From NCBI RefSeq assembly GCF_014280435.1, contig NZ_CP060388.1, positions 2,741,501 to 2,805,500 of the forward strand: 64,000 bases of DNA. The letters are read 5' to 3'. The notes under the pieces were generated by a model. It saw nothing but the letters and a program-made list of their open reading frames with translations. It was not told where the DNA came from and made no database searches. The translations under genes and the position numbers were made by a program. This stretch comes from Sphingobium sp. KCTC 72723. GTDB taxonomy: Bacteria; Pseudomonadota; Alphaproteobacteria; Sphingomonadales; Sphingomonadaceae. This document shows, piece by piece, positions 1 to 7,882 of this stretch (position 1 is the stretch's first letter; each line of letters starts with the position of its first letter).

Positions 1-154
1 TGCGATTCTGGAGGGCAAGATCGATACGACCTTCCTGATATCGCATCGCATGGGCCTGGAAGATGCGCCCAAGGGCTACAAGATGTTCCACGACAATCAG
101 AATGAAGTGACCAAGATCGTGCTGAAGCCCGGTCTTCCCGTCGCTGCGCAATAG
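1..154 (+). CDS. Zn-dependent alcohol dehydrogenase, C-terminal end (partial)
   Basis: The window opens inside a reading frame that ends at a TAG at 152-154. The last ~50 residues (…ISHRMGLEDAPKGYKMF…, then VTKIVLKPG near the end) have the typical C-terminal pattern of medium-chain zinc alcohol/formaldehyde dehydrogenases, where a conserved 'A..GY..F' helix precedes a final '..K(V/I)VLKP' strand. The catalytic and cofactor domains lie outside the window, so substrate cannot be inferred. It sits 11 bp upstream of an SDR gene on the same strand, which suggests a two-dehydrogenase operon. Confidence 0.7.
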   Translation, partial: AILEGKIDTTFLISHRMGLEDAPKGYKMFHDNQNEVTKIVLKPGLPVAAQ

Positions 155-165
155 GAGAGACGTAT

Positions 166-951
166 ATGGCCAATAAATTCGCGATTGTCACCGGCGCCTC
201 CACCGGCATTGGCTTCGAACTCGCCTCCATCGCCGCGGAAAATGGGTATGACTTGTTGGTCGTGGCTGACGAACCGTTGATTGATGCCGCCGCGCAGGAA
301 TTCAAGGGGCATGGCGTCGAGGTTATTGCGGTCGAGGCCGATCTGTCGACATTGCAAGGCGTGGACACGCTCCTCGCCGCGGCCGATGGCCGGCAGGTCG
401 ATCTGCTATGCGCCAATGCCGGGCGCGGCCTGGGTCACGCTTTTCTCGACCAGGATGTGAGCGATTGGCGGCGGGTGGTAGACACGAACATCACCGGCAC
501 GCTGTATCTGCTCCAGCACATCCTGAAGGCGATGGTTGCACGTGACGAGGGTAAAGTCCTGATCACAGGATCAATCGCAGGCTTCATCCCGGGCAGCTTC
601 CAGGCTGTCTACAATGGCAGTAAGGCGTTCGTGGACAGCTTTGCCGATGCGATCCGGAACGAAATCAAGGATAGCAAGGGCGTGACTGTCACGACATTGA
701 TGCCAGGGCCTGTCGAGACGAAATTTTTCTACCGTGCAGACATGCTCGACACCAGTGTCGGCGCTTCGGAGAGCAAAAGCGATGCCGACGTTGCGCGCGA
801 CGGCTGGAATGCTCTGATGAAGGGCGAGGCGCATATCGTGTCGGGATGGAAGAACAAGCTGCAGGCAGCCGTTGCGCATGTTACGCCGGCTGCTGTCCTG
901 GCAGAACAACATCGTAAGATGGCGGAGCCCGGATCTGCACAGGAAAAATAG
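166..951 (+). CDS. SDR family NAD(P)-dependent oxidoreductase
   Basis: A 261-residue classical short-chain dehydrogenase/reductase. The cofactor glycine motif TGASTGIG is at residues 9-16, the NAG-type motif lies in 'CANAGRG', the catalytic Ser is near 136 (ITGSIAG) and the Tyr/Lys pair is Y149-x3-K153 (YNGSK). Length is normal for the family. AGGAGAG lies 8-10 bp before ATG 166. The gene follows a zinc alcohol dehydrogenase by 11 bp, so both probably act on the same alcohol/carbonyl substrate, which cannot be named from sequence. Its stop codon abuts a ligD remnant in the same reading frame, so the 3' flank is a rearrangement junction, and the native C-terminus may have been altered. Confidence 0.85.
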   Translation: MANKFAIVTGASTGIGFELASIAAENGYDLLVVADEPLIDAAAQEFKGHGVEVIAVEADLSTLQGVDTLLAAADGRQVDLLCANAGRGLGHAFLDQDVSDWRRVVDTNITGTLYLLQHILKAMVARDEGKVLITGSIAGFIPGSFQAVYNGSKAFVDSFADAIRNEIKDSKGVTVTTLMPGPVETKFFYRADMLDTSVGASESKSDADVARDGWNALMKGEAHIVSGWKNKLQAAVAHVTPAAVLAEQHRKMAEPGSAQEK

Positions 952-1257
952 CTTGAAGGCGTCATCTCGAAGCGCGTTGACGCGCGCTATATAGGGGTGC
1001 GATCGGGTTCCTGGGTCAAGATCAAATGTATCCGCCGCCAGGAGTTCGTCATCGTCGGCTGGACCCCTTCGGACAAGCAGCGGGGCTTTCGCGCCCTGCT
1101 GCTTGGCGTCCATGAGAAAGACAAGCTGCGTTATGCAGGGAAGGTCGGTACTGGCTTTTCCGGTGACGTGATCGAGCGGTTGATGGACTGATGGCGCCGC
1201 TCGAACAGAAGGCTGCGACCCTCAAAGCGCCCCGCGCCGCGGTACGCGGTGCAACAG
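952..1257 (+). pseudogene. Remnant of an ATP-dependent DNA ligase (LigD-type) 3' end
   Basis: Directly after the SDR stop, the same frame encodes LEGVISKR…, then WVKIKC and RRQEFVIVGWT, matching ligase motif IV (EGV(I/V)SK), motif V (K-x-K) and the start of the OB-fold in LigD-type ligases. There is no start codon or upstream ligase. The frame ends at 1189-1191 within a near-duplication, TGATGGAC followed by TGATGGCG (1181-1196). Skipping those 8 bp, the reading continues as LMAPLEQKAATLKAPRAAVRG, which looks like LigD sequence. It is therefore a 5'-truncated, frameshifted fragment with no expected activity. Confidence 0.7.
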
Positions 1258-1541
1258 GACGGCCTGTAGTTGACGATGGCTTTCGTGGATGACCATCGGT
1301 TCATAACTCTTGCATTGGTAAAAGAGCGCTCATTTGCGTCAATCAGAGATGCGGTAGCATAGTCAAACGCCGGCCAGTCGGAGCTTTGCCAATTCCAGAG
1401 CATGAACGATTGCATCCCGTTCTACCGGTCACGATATTGCTATAAAATGATCTATAGAAATTCACTCTATCGATCATTCCGTGGCTACCCCTCGTCAATG
1501 ATCGCCCAGCTAATGGTTTAAGGGCGTTGCACTTATGATTT
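1258..1541. other. Gene-free stretch downstream of ligD remnant
   Basis: I see no supportable gene, RNA or mobile-element end here. It lies between the ligD fragment and the convergent stop of the MarR-type regulator, and is slightly AT-richer than its surroundings. It is probably decayed sequence at the rearrangement junction. Confidence 0.5.
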
Positions 1542-1907
1542 CTAGCCCTCCCATAATACGATAATCCGATCGAGCAGATGGTCGACGATGGCAAGGCCTT
1601 GGGCCGTCATCGAAATCGCGACGCGTCGCCCATCAGGACGAGGAATGTCCCGCGTCACCAACCCCCGTTTTTCCATCTCGGCGATCTTGCGGTGGGCGGT
1701 CGATTGCGGAATGTCGGAGGCGGCCGTATACAGGGAGAAGAGATAGACCTCCCGCTTCTCATATTGCGCCAGGTAAAGATCGAGCAGCATGTCCCAGACA
1801 GGGCTCGGGCATAGACGATAGCCAATAGCCTCACCAATCGTCCGCCGCATGGCCACCAGCCTGCGGCACATATCGATACGTCTGTCGGGGGGATATATCT
1901 GCGTCAT
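1542..1907 (-). CDS. MarR-like winged-helix transcriptional regulator
   Basis: About 121 residues from an ATG at 1907, preceded by AGGAG with a 7-bp spacer; a longer frame reaching 1988 lacks such a site. The sequence has a winged-helix pattern: a dimerisation helix (MCRRLVAMRRTIGEAIG), a recognition region (ASDIPQSTAHRKIAEMEKRGLVTR) and a wing (DGRRVAISMTAQGLAIVDHLL) as in MarR-family proteins. Its ligand and target are unknown. The adjacent genes on this strand are RadC-like and membrane proteins transcribed toward it, so no clear target operon is visible. Confidence 0.7.
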   Translation of the reverse strand: MTQIYPPDRRIDMCRRLVAMRRTIGEAIGYRLCPSPVWDMLLDLYLAQYEKREVYLFSLYTAASDIPQSTAHRKIAEMEKRGLVTRDIPRPDGRRVAISMTAQGLAIVDHLLDRIIVLWEG

Positions 1908-2063
1908 GTCATGTCTCCTTTTTTGGATACTGACCCTTCGCTCCTCTCTTCGGCCCATGGACGTGCGGGCCATGTTTGACAGCCACATTGATCATTGTGG
2001 CTCGCCTGAAGTGGTTGCCGCCTTTCTGGCTACGCCTGCTGTGCGGCGCGGCGGGGCGTGGGG

Positions 2064-2732
2064 CTAAAGATACCCCGCCTGGCGGAAGCTCACATGTCCG
2101 GCACGGGCGATGACCAAATGATCATGGACCGCGACATCCAGGCAGCGTGCGGCATCGACAATCTTTCTGGTGAAAGCCCGGTCAGCCCGTGAAGGCTGAG
2201 GTTGGCCCGATGGATGGTTATGAATGAGAAAAATTGCGGTCGCGCCTATCTCGACGCATCGCTTCATGATTTCACGTGGATAGGCGTGGACATGAGAGAT
2301 GGTGCCGGTCGCCAGCACCTCATCTGCCAATATCTCATTGACGGCGTTGAGGAAAAGCACCCGCAACTGTTCGACCGGCGCGAATGCCATGGTGGCGCGC
2401 AGATAGTCCAGCAGTGCCTGTTCGTTCGAGAGTATCGATTTACCGGCGAGTTTTCCGCGCAGAATATGCTGGATCGACCTTTGCAGGCACTCAAATGTCC
2501 GCTCGACACATGGCGCGCCATCCAGAAGGCGCATACGGTCCTGGCGCCGCGCAGAGAGGGTTGCCGCAAAAGAACCGAACCTGTCGACCAGCCGCTGCGC
2601 CAGTTCGGGCGCGCGCGCCGGACAGGTGAGCGCGATCAGCTCTTCCAGGGCCTGTCGACACCGCGCTGTTTTATCCGGCTGCGATGTCGAAAGGTCGCGC
2701 TGATGAGCATGGTTTGTGCCACCCAACTCCAC
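2064..2732 (-). CDS. RadC/JAB-domain protein (UPF0758-like)
   Basis: About 222 residues from a GTG at 2732. That start restores the N-terminal helix-hairpin-helix region (ALEELIAL…AQRLVDRFGS) that RadC-family proteins carry; longer in-frame extensions read as noise. The C-terminal JAB/MPN domain carries the metal motif H-x-H-P-S-G followed by a distal Asp (IHNHPSGQPQPSRAD). RadC-like proteins are common on alphaproteobacterial plasmids and islands; the 'DNA repair' role is historical and unproven. The 5' end overlaps the preceding membrane-protein gene by ~97 bp in another frame. Start choice is the main uncertainty. Confidence 0.75.
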   Translation of the reverse strand: MELGGTNHAHQRDLSTSQPDKTARCRQALEELIALTCPARAPELAQRLVDRFGSFAATLSARRQDRMRLLDGAPCVERTFECLQRSIQHILRGKLAGKSILSNEQALLDYLRATMAFAPVEQLRVLFLNAVNEILADEVLATGTISHVHAYPREIMKRCVEIGATAIFLIHNHPSGQPQPSRADRAFTRKIVDAARCLDVAVHDHLVIARAGHVSFRQAGYL

Positions 2733-3082
2733 ACCGCCAGCGCATCGACATAGGCACGCGGTACAATCGCCGGCATTAGGATCCGCATCAGATGCACGGC
2801 TACCTCTGCGCCTAGCATCGCCGCGACCCAGAGCGGCCAGAACCGTGTGCTTTGTAGAGAAAGCCATATAAACACACTCAATAAGGCAAAATCGACCAGG
2901 AGAATGGCGATCTCGATATGATGGAACCGGTCGCCGAACGGATCGACAAGCCCTACGGACAGACAGGCAGCGCCCAGCAGGGCTGCAGCGCCGATCCTTT
3001 CGGGCGTGCCGCCCCGCGATGCGGCATAGAGGGTGCTGACAATGAGCAGGGTCAGGAACGCGATTTGCCGGGTCATGACCAT
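2636..3082 (-). CDS. Small integral membrane protein of unknown function
   Basis: About 148 residues from ATG 3082 (an alternative ATG is at 3076). Four or five hydrophobic helices are visible: QIAFLTLLIVSTLYAA, IGAAALLGAACLSVGL, IEIAILLVDFALLSVFIWL, FWPLWVAAMLGAEVAVHL and VDALAVWSWVAQTMLI. The regular spacing of membrane segments supports real coding. I recognise no named family. It overlaps the RadC-like gene at its 3' end, implying translational coupling or an overestimated radC start. It is probably an inner-membrane protein of the plasmid module. Confidence 0.6.
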   Translation of the reverse strand: MVMTRQIAFLTLLIVSTLYAASRGGTPERIGAAALLGAACLSVGLVDPFGDRFHHIEIAILLVDFALLSVFIWLSLQSTRFWPLWVAAMLGAEVAVHLMRILMPAIVPRAYVDALAVWSWVAQTMLISATFRHRSRIKQRGVDRPWKS

Positions 3083-3126
3083 GATTGAACCCAGATGACC
3101 GCATTGCGTCAATCGTCTCGTGCGCG

Positions 3127-3462
3127 TCAAACGACGCGCAGATGGGCAGGCTGATCATGCGAGACAACTTTGAAAAGGTCGCCATAGGCGGTTTCGCCCA
3201 GGCCAACATCATCGCTGGCCCGTTTGAGATGGGCGTGGGTTATGACCATCTGCTCGCGTGTCTGCGCAATCAGCATGACAGCAGCGGCAGATGTCGCGAT
3301 AGCCTCCTGGCCGATCGCGGCCGCAAAACGGGCATCAAGACGGGCCAGAGGTAGCGAGGCGTTGAGTTCGGCAATCCGGGCAGCAGCAATATCGAGCGCA
3401 GCTTCGGCAGCAAACAGCCGCTCGGCAACCGATTTGGCGATGGTCTGTCGTTTAATACGCAT
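3127..3462 (-). CDS. Hypothetical helical protein
   Basis: Starts at ATG 3462 behind a strong GGAAGGAG site; 111 residues. It is Ala-rich and predicted largely alpha-helical (AKSVAERLFAAEAALDIAAARIAELNASL…), with a central AIATSAAAVMLIAQTREQM helix. No known domain was recognised. A small hairpin, CCCGC-TTTT-GCGGG, lies immediately upstream of the ribosome-binding site (3473-3486), where it could influence translation. The gene lies between the LuxR-type HTH gene and the membrane/RadC pair, all on the - strand, so the four may be co-transcribed. Confidence 0.6.
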   Translation of the reverse strand: MRIKRQTIAKSVAERLFAAEAALDIAAARIAELNASLPLARLDARFAAAIGQEAIATSAAAVMLIAQTREQMVITHAHLKRASDDVGLGETAYGDLFKVVSHDQPAHLRVV

Positions 3463-3516
3463 AGAATCTCCTTCCCGCAAAAGCGGGTGAACAGGGAAAA
3501 CATAAAAATGTTGGTT

Positions 3517-4098
3517 TTATTGGCGAGCCAGGGCGTCTAGCGCCGAGAGCAGTGAAGCGGCCGATCCAGCCATCACAAGAGCAAGCGTCGCCATGATCGC
3601 AAGAGCGATCAACGTCATGTTCGAAGTCAGGTCATTGTCGGGCCTCCCGCTTGTGCGGAACGGCAGAAAATTGCCCATAAGGGGAAAGCGCACCAAACCA
3701 TGGTAGCCCTCCTGCTGCGTGGCCAATAAATCGGCATCGGCAATATCTGCGTCCACTTGATCGTCAGTGGAATCAGATTGGCCAGACGCAGCCGGGAATG
3801 GCAGAACCAAAGATTGGGCGCCTATTTTTTGGGCCCCCGAAGACGTCTCGGTGCGATCCGCTTCATAGGCAGCCACGAGGCGTGCCGCCTGCTGCCGACC
3901 AATGCCGCCCAGCTTCCCGCGCGCTTCATATATATGCTTGTCAACACGGCCGGAACTATTGCCCAGTCGCGTAGCAATTTCCTTGCTGGAATAGCCCTGC
4001 GCCACCAGGACAAGGCATTGTCGTTGCCGACCCGTAAGGCTGGCAAGCCTTGTCCTGAATACCGCAATGTCGGGCGGAACGGGTGGTTTGTTCATCAT
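3517..4098 (-). CDS. LuxR-type helix-turn-helix protein with C-terminal membrane anchor
   Basis: 193 residues. The N-terminus carries a GerE/LuxR-type DNA-binding domain (LTGRQRQCLVLVAQGYSSKEIATRL…VDKHIYEARGKLG, residues ~20-65), a variable linker follows, and a single hydrophobic helix sits at the extreme C-terminus (MTLIALAIMATLALVMAGSAASLL). A DNA-binding head tethered to the inner membrane is an unusual architecture for LuxR-type regulators. There is no receiver or autoinducer domain. The gene is first in the leftward group 4098→2064 and is a reasonable candidate to regulate it. Confidence 0.75.
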   Translation of the reverse strand: MMNKPPVPPDIAVFRTRLASLTGRQRQCLVLVAQGYSSKEIATRLGNSSGRVDKHIYEARGKLGGIGRQQAARLVAAYEADRTETSSGAQKIGAQSLVLPFPAASGQSDSTDDQVDADIADADLLATQQEGYHGLVRFPLMGNFLPFRTSGRPDNDLTSNMTLIALAIMATLALVMAGSAASLLSALDALARQ

Positions 4099-4264
4099 CG
4101 CGCACTGTCTCCAGCCTTGCGACGCATCGGGGCAGATCGGTCGCGCCTGATATCTCCTCTGCGGCCCCGCTCACAATGTCATGAAATTGCAACGCAAACG
4201 CAACCATTGGGCCGAGCAATTGAGACGAATTGAAGAAAATTTGCATAGCGATGTCGCGACTGAC

Positions 4265-4492
4265 CTAGTGCGGGATGCCGCCATCCAGACCTCCGGGCAT
4301 AGAGGGGAGGGGATGGACAGGGGATGATCGTGGCCGGTTTCGGCCAGAACGTCCCAACGGATATCCACCATGAACGCACTTATCGTCCGCCTCGCGCGCC
4401 ATATATTCGCCTGCCTGCGTTGTCGCAGTGATGAGGCTCTCATAGGCACTATATTTGTCTGGCTCGATGACCAGGAACAAGCGGATCGGCAT
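4265..4492 (-). CDS. Possible small hypothetical protein (uncertain)
   Basis: From ATG 4492 the first ~50 residues (MPIRLFLVIEPDKYSAYESL…) have a plausible protein composition, but the C-terminal part is Pro/Arg-rich and looks non-coding. It overlaps the 5' part of the rightward HTH gene on the other strand, so both cannot be fully real as drawn. If this gene is real, the HTH protein probably starts at the internal ATG 4571, giving a divergent pair with a ~78-bp control region. Confidence 0.35.
   Translation of the reverse strand: MPIRLFLVIEPDKYSAYESLITATTQAGEYMAREADDKCVHGGYPLGRSGRNRPRSSPVHPLPSMPGGLDGGIPH
4304..4312 (+). promoter_or_regulatory. Purine-rich GGGGAGGGG tract
   Basis: A copy of a recurring tract, 57 bp before the ATG at 4370. 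See the finding on purine-rich elements; similar copies precede five other gene heads in this module. Confidence 0.35.
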
Positions 4493-4747
4493 GATCTTCT
4501 AACCAAGCAGCGGTCGCAGGACCGATCCGCATGGCCTCGCGAGCAATCTGCTTTGCCTTCCGACAAAACCGATATGACCGCACGCTGCGCTGAACATATG
4601 CCAACCCTGACCCGGCTCTTTCTCTTGCTGCGCGTACGTTATGCCATGGAGATTGACGACATTGCGCGAACCTTCGAGATCCGCCCCCGCCGGGTTCGTC
4701 GCCATTTACGGCGAGCCGTAGCGATCGTTGCGCGCAACAGGCTTTGA
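4370..4747 (+). CDS. Sigma-factor-region-4-like helix-turn-helix protein
   Basis: 125 residues from ATG 4370; an internal ATG at 4571 would give a 58-residue protein containing only the recognisable part. That part (MPTLTRLFLLLRVRYAMEIDDIARTFEIRPRRVRRHLRRAVA) resembles region 4 of extracytoplasmic-function sigma factors: a helix, then 'sy.EIA..L.i....V.rhl..A'. No region 2 is present, so it cannot be a complete sigma factor; more likely it is a small DNA-binding regulator. It ends immediately before the primase gene. The composition of the first 60 residues is less convincing, hence the doubt over the start. Confidence 0.55.
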   Translation: MNALIVRLARHIFACLRCRSDEALIGTIFVWLDDQEQADRHDLLTKQRSQDRSAWPREQSALPSDKTDMTARCAEHMPTLTRLFLLLRVRYAMEIDDIARTFEIRPRRVRRHLRRAVAIVARNRL

Positions 4748-4751
4748 CGAA

Positions 4752-5702
4752 ATGACGGTTCCCATCGACCGGCTTGTCATGGAAGCGCGCGCAAAGCTGC
4801 TGGTCAACCGTCTGGGCGGCCGCTGGGCCTCGTCTGGCGGTCTGTGCCTTTGTCCGGCCCATGACGATCATGATCCCAGCCTTTCTGTCCGACTGGGCAA
4901 GACAGCTCTGCTCTTCAAATGCTTTGCAGGCTGCCATGCCAGCGATGTCCTGCGCGCAATCGCACGGATCGACCATCAGGCGCTGGCAGCTTGTCATGAG
5001 CCAGATCATTCGACGCGCGATTTCCAATCCGGTTTCCGGCGCCAGGCGAGGGACATCTGGCGTGCGAGCCGACCGATCGCTGACACGCTGGCGCAGGCCT
5101 ATCTGCAGTCGCGGTCCATCACCAATCTGGGAGAATGGCTGCGTTTTCATCCGCGAACGCCCTTGCGAACCGACACGGGGCTTGAGTTTCGCCCTGCCAT
5201 GATTGCTGCCGTGCGCGACAGAGAAGAAATTGTCGCCATCCACCGGACATTCCTTGATCCTCGCTATTCCCGTCTCGCTACCGAGGTACAACCGGCCCGT
5301 CGTTTGCTGGGCCGACCCGGCCATGGTGCCGTCATGCTGGCTCCAGTTACCAATATTCTTGGCCTTGCCGAGGGCATCGAGACGGCCCTGTCGGCCATGT
5401 CCTTTCTCGACATTCCGGTCTGGGCCACGCTCGGCAGCGAGCGCTTGCACAGCATTGCCATTCCCGCGTCGGTTAAGCGGCTAATTATCCTGCCCGACAA
5501 CGATCGTGCGGGCAAAATCGCCGCAATGCGTGCGCTGGCGGCGTATCGCGGCGCCGGCAGGCCAGTCAGGCATATCTGGCCGCCATCAGGCTATAATGAC
5601 TGGAACGATGTCCAGCAGGCAAGGGAGGGAGGGGGATTGGATGATGTGGCGCAGGAAGACCCGATGGTCGGGTCTTTGGCGCCTGGAGATCTAAGTCGAT
5701 GA
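4752..5702 (+). CDS. CHC2-type zinc finger / Toprim plasmid primase-like protein
   Basis: 316 residues from ATG 4752. The N-terminal zinc-binding motif, C-P-A-H…C-F-A-G-C (CPAHDDHDPSL … FKCFAGCH), is typical of DnaG/TraC-type primases. A central region is followed by a Toprim domain with the catalytic Glu in 'LAEGIETALSAM' and the acidic pair in 'ILPDNDRAGKIAAM', then a C-terminal 'YNDWNDV' motif usual in plasmid primases. The predicted role is priming DNA after conjugative entry or during plasmid replication. Its stop overlaps the ParB-like start (ATGA), so the two are translationally coupled. Confidence 0.85.
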   Translation: MTVPIDRLVMEARAKLLVNRLGGRWASSGGLCLCPAHDDHDPSLSVRLGKTALLFKCFAGCHASDVLRAIARIDHQALAACHEPDHSTRDFQSGFRRQARDIWRASRPIADTLAQAYLQSRSITNLGEWLRFHPRTPLRTDTGLEFRPAMIAAVRDREEIVAIHRTFLDPRYSRLATEVQPARRLLGRPGHGAVMLAPVTNILGLAEGIETALSAMSFLDIPVWATLGSERLHSIAIPASVKRLIILPDNDRAGKIAAMRALAAYRGAGRPVRHIWPPSGYNDWNDVQQAREGGGLDDVAQEDPMVGSLAPGDLSR

Positions 5703-7759
5703 ACCAGCTTCCCATTCTCGTTGCCGCGGCGAACCTCAGCAAGTCGCCATCCAATGTCCGCAAGTCCAGCGATGCTGTCGCCGACGCCCAGCTTGAGGCC
5801 AATATCGCCGCCAAGGGCGTAAGGCAGAATCTGATCGGCGTGCCGGTCGCGCGCAAGAAAGGCCATTATCGTATCGCCGCGGGCGGACGGCGCCTCGATG
5901 CGGTGCATCGTCTCATCGAAAAGGGCGTCTTTGCGCCAGACTATCAGGTGCCTGTACTGGTCCTGCGCGACGCGAAAGATGCGATCGCCACCAGCCTTGA
6001 GGAAAATTTCTTCAAACTCAGCATGAACCCTGCCGACACCTGCCGGGCTTTCCAGGATATTGTCGAAACCGAAGGCAAGACTCCGGCCGAGATCGCCAAA
6101 CGCTTTGGCCTGTCCGAGCGCTTCGTGCTGGGACGGCTGCGCCTCGCGGATCTGACGCCCTGCATTTTTGATGCCCTGCGCGACGGTGAGATCAGCCTCG
6201 AGATCGCCACGGCTTATGCCAGCAGTCCCGATACCGTCCGGCAGGCGCAGATATTCGAAACTCTGGGGCAGAGCTATTACCGCAATAATTTAAACGAGAT
6301 CCGGCGCCAGCTTGCCCAAGGCAGCTATAGTGGCAATGACCCTAAAGCCCTGCTTGTCGGCCGCGAGGCCTATGTGGCCGCCGGTGGCCGGATCGACAGC
6401 GACCTGTTCACCGACGATGCGAGCGAGATGTGGATCGATGGCGACCTGCTCGATCAACTGGCGACCGACAGGCTGGCGCAGGCGGCGCAAGCGATCCGGG
6501 AACGGGAAGGCTTTGGCGATGTCCGCATCGTGCCGACCACCCATATTGCCTATAGCGCAACCTGGGATCTCAAGCCCCTTGAGGGCGAACAGCCACCGCT
6601 GACGCCAGAGCAGGAACAGCGGCTTGCTGATATCGAAGTGGAACTGGAAGCGTTCGAGAACCCGGTTGAAACCGACGAGACCGAGGAGGAGGTCGAAGCG
6701 CGCTATGATCGGCTGAATGCTGAATATGAGGCAATCCGGCAACGGGCACCGATTCTGACCGAGGAGCAAAAGGCGTCCGCACTGGCCTATGTGGTGATCG
6801 GTTCCGACGGTCAGCCGCGCGTCCACGAACAGCTTTATCATGTTCCGGCTGAACAGGCCGACGATGCGCAGGATTCGACCGGTGATGATGAAGGCGATGC
6901 GGATGCGGATTGCGCGCCAGCACAGGTGGCGCCGGCCCAGCCAAAGATCAGCCAGCGCCTTGCCGATGAGCTCGCTGAAATGAAGGCTGAACTTCTGCGC
7001 GTCCATATCGCCAGCGATCCGCGGTTCGCGCTCGATCTCGCCACCTTCTTCATGGCTGACGCGGCAACGCGCACCTATGGCAGCGCGGAACGGGCCACCG
7101 ACCTGCGCGCCAATGCCCCCGCATCGCCGCTTCATGGCTATGAGAGCGATACGCCTGCCGCCGGACAGTGGCTCAAGCTGGAAAAAGATCTTGATCGATG
7201 CTGGATCAATCATGCCGATGTGCGGACACGCTATGACGCCTTTTGCGCTTTGAGCCATGAGGCACGGGCTGCCTGGTTCAGCTGGGCAATTGCCCGGACG
7301 GTCCAGGCGGTGCCTGCCGGGCGGACCGGCAGCGTGTTTCTCGACCATCTGGGGGTCAAGTTCGGGATCGATGTTACCGCCTGGTGGCGACCGACCGCGC
7401 GCAACTATTTCGACCGGGTCAGCAAGGCGATGATCCTCCAGGCGTTCGAAACGGTCGGCGGCCTGGAACTGAGTTCCCGCTACGCGGCGTCGAAGAAGCA
7501 TGATCTTGCGCTCTCGGCCGAGCGACTGTTCAGCGGCGATCTCATCGTCGAGGCAGAGGTCAAGGAACGCGCGCTGCAATGGTTGCCGGACGCCATGCGC
7601 TTTGTGCCGGTTGGTGAAGCTGAAGCCAGTCTCACCGGAGATGGCGATGCCGATTGTGGCGTCGGGCGGGTCAGTGTCGATGGAGATGCTGCGGCGGAAG
7701 CGCTTGCTGAGGCGCCTGACGAAGATTCTGGAGAGGACCGCGTCGCGCAGGCGGCCTGA
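5699..7759 (+). CDS. ParB/RepB/Spo0J-like partition or nuclease-type protein
   Basis: 686 residues, more than twice the length of a chromosomal ParB. The N-terminal ParB domain is clear: N-terminal 'SPSNVRKS', box 'IAAGGRRLDAV', 'SLEENFFKLSMNPADTCRAF', then an HTH (EGKTPAEIAKRFGLSERFVLGRLRLADL). The long C-terminal half is acidic in its middle (DDAQDSTGDDEGDADAD) and ends in a second folded region of unknown function. No ParA or obvious parS array is present, so it may be a regulator or DNA-processing protein of the plasmid leading region rather than a segregation protein. It begins on the primase stop (ATGA) and is followed by a strong terminator. Confidence 0.85.
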   Translation: MNQLPILVAAANLSKSPSNVRKSSDAVADAQLEANIAAKGVRQNLIGVPVARKKGHYRIAAGGRRLDAVHRLIEKGVFAPDYQVPVLVLRDAKDAIATSLEENFFKLSMNPADTCRAFQDIVETEGKTPAEIAKRFGLSERFVLGRLRLADLTPCIFDALRDGEISLEIATAYASSPDTVRQAQIFETLGQSYYRNNLNEIRRQLAQGSYSGNDPKALLVGREAYVAAGGRIDSDLFTDDASEMWIDGDLLDQLATDRLAQAAQAIREREGFGDVRIVPTTHIAYSATWDLKPLEGEQPPLTPEQEQRLADIEVELEAFENPVETDETEEEVEARYDRLNAEYEAIRQRAPILTEEQKASALAYVVIGSDGQPRVHEQLYHVPAEQADDAQDSTGDDEGDADADCAPAQVAPAQPKISQRLADELAEMKAELLRVHIASDPRFALDLATFFMADAATRTYGSAERATDLRANAPASPLHGYESDTPAAGQWLKLEKDLDRCWINHADVRTRYDAFCALSHEARAAWFSWAIARTVQAVPAGRTGSVFLDHLGVKFGIDVTAWWRPTARNYFDRVSKAMILQAFETVGGLELSSRYAASKKHDLALSAERLFSGDLIVEAEVKERALQWLPDAMRFVPVGEAEASLTGDGDADCGVGRVSVDGDAAAEALAEAPDEDSGEDRVAQAA

Positions 7760-7777
7760 GCCCGGGGTATAATGCTG

Positions 7778-7809
7778 GGGACCATGATGTGTCGTCATGG
7801 TCCCTTTTT
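7778..7809 (+). terminator. Rho-independent terminator after parB-like gene
   Basis: Perfect 10-bp stem GGGACCATGA (7778-7787) / TCATGGTCCC (7795-7804), a 7-nt loop and a T5 run. It separates primase-parB from the giant methyltransferase-helicase gene. Confidence 0.85.
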
Positions 7810-7823
7810 CTGTCCGCCGTCCT

Positions 7824-7836
7824 GGGAGGGAAGGGG
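7824..7836 (+). promoter_or_regulatory. Purine-rich GGGAGGGAAGGGG tract
   Basis: A variant of the recurring purine tract, 46 bp before the ATG at 7883 and just after the terminator, i.e. at the head of a new transcription unit. Confidence 0.35.
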
Positions 7837-7882
7837 AGCGGACGAGGTGTGGACCGATCGGGTCCGAGCCCTGGAGATTTTT

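Noticed and set aside
4449..5450. A 333-residue open frame antisense to the primase
   Set aside because: The primase zinc and Toprim motifs are convincing; the opposite frame is compositional.
5699..7759. ParB-like gene as evidence for a complete partition system
   Set aside because: No ParA-type ATPase or repeated centromere-like sites were seen nearby, and the protein is far longer than a partition ParB.
6290..7798. A 502-residue open frame antisense to the ParB-like gene
   Set aside because: It lies wholly opposite a well-supported gene, has no recognisable motif, and arises from GC-rich codon use on the other strand.
7772..7882. Start of the methyltransferase-helicase at 7772
   Set aside because: The added residues run through a perfect terminator hairpin; ATG 7883 has GGAG upstream and a protein-like N-terminus.
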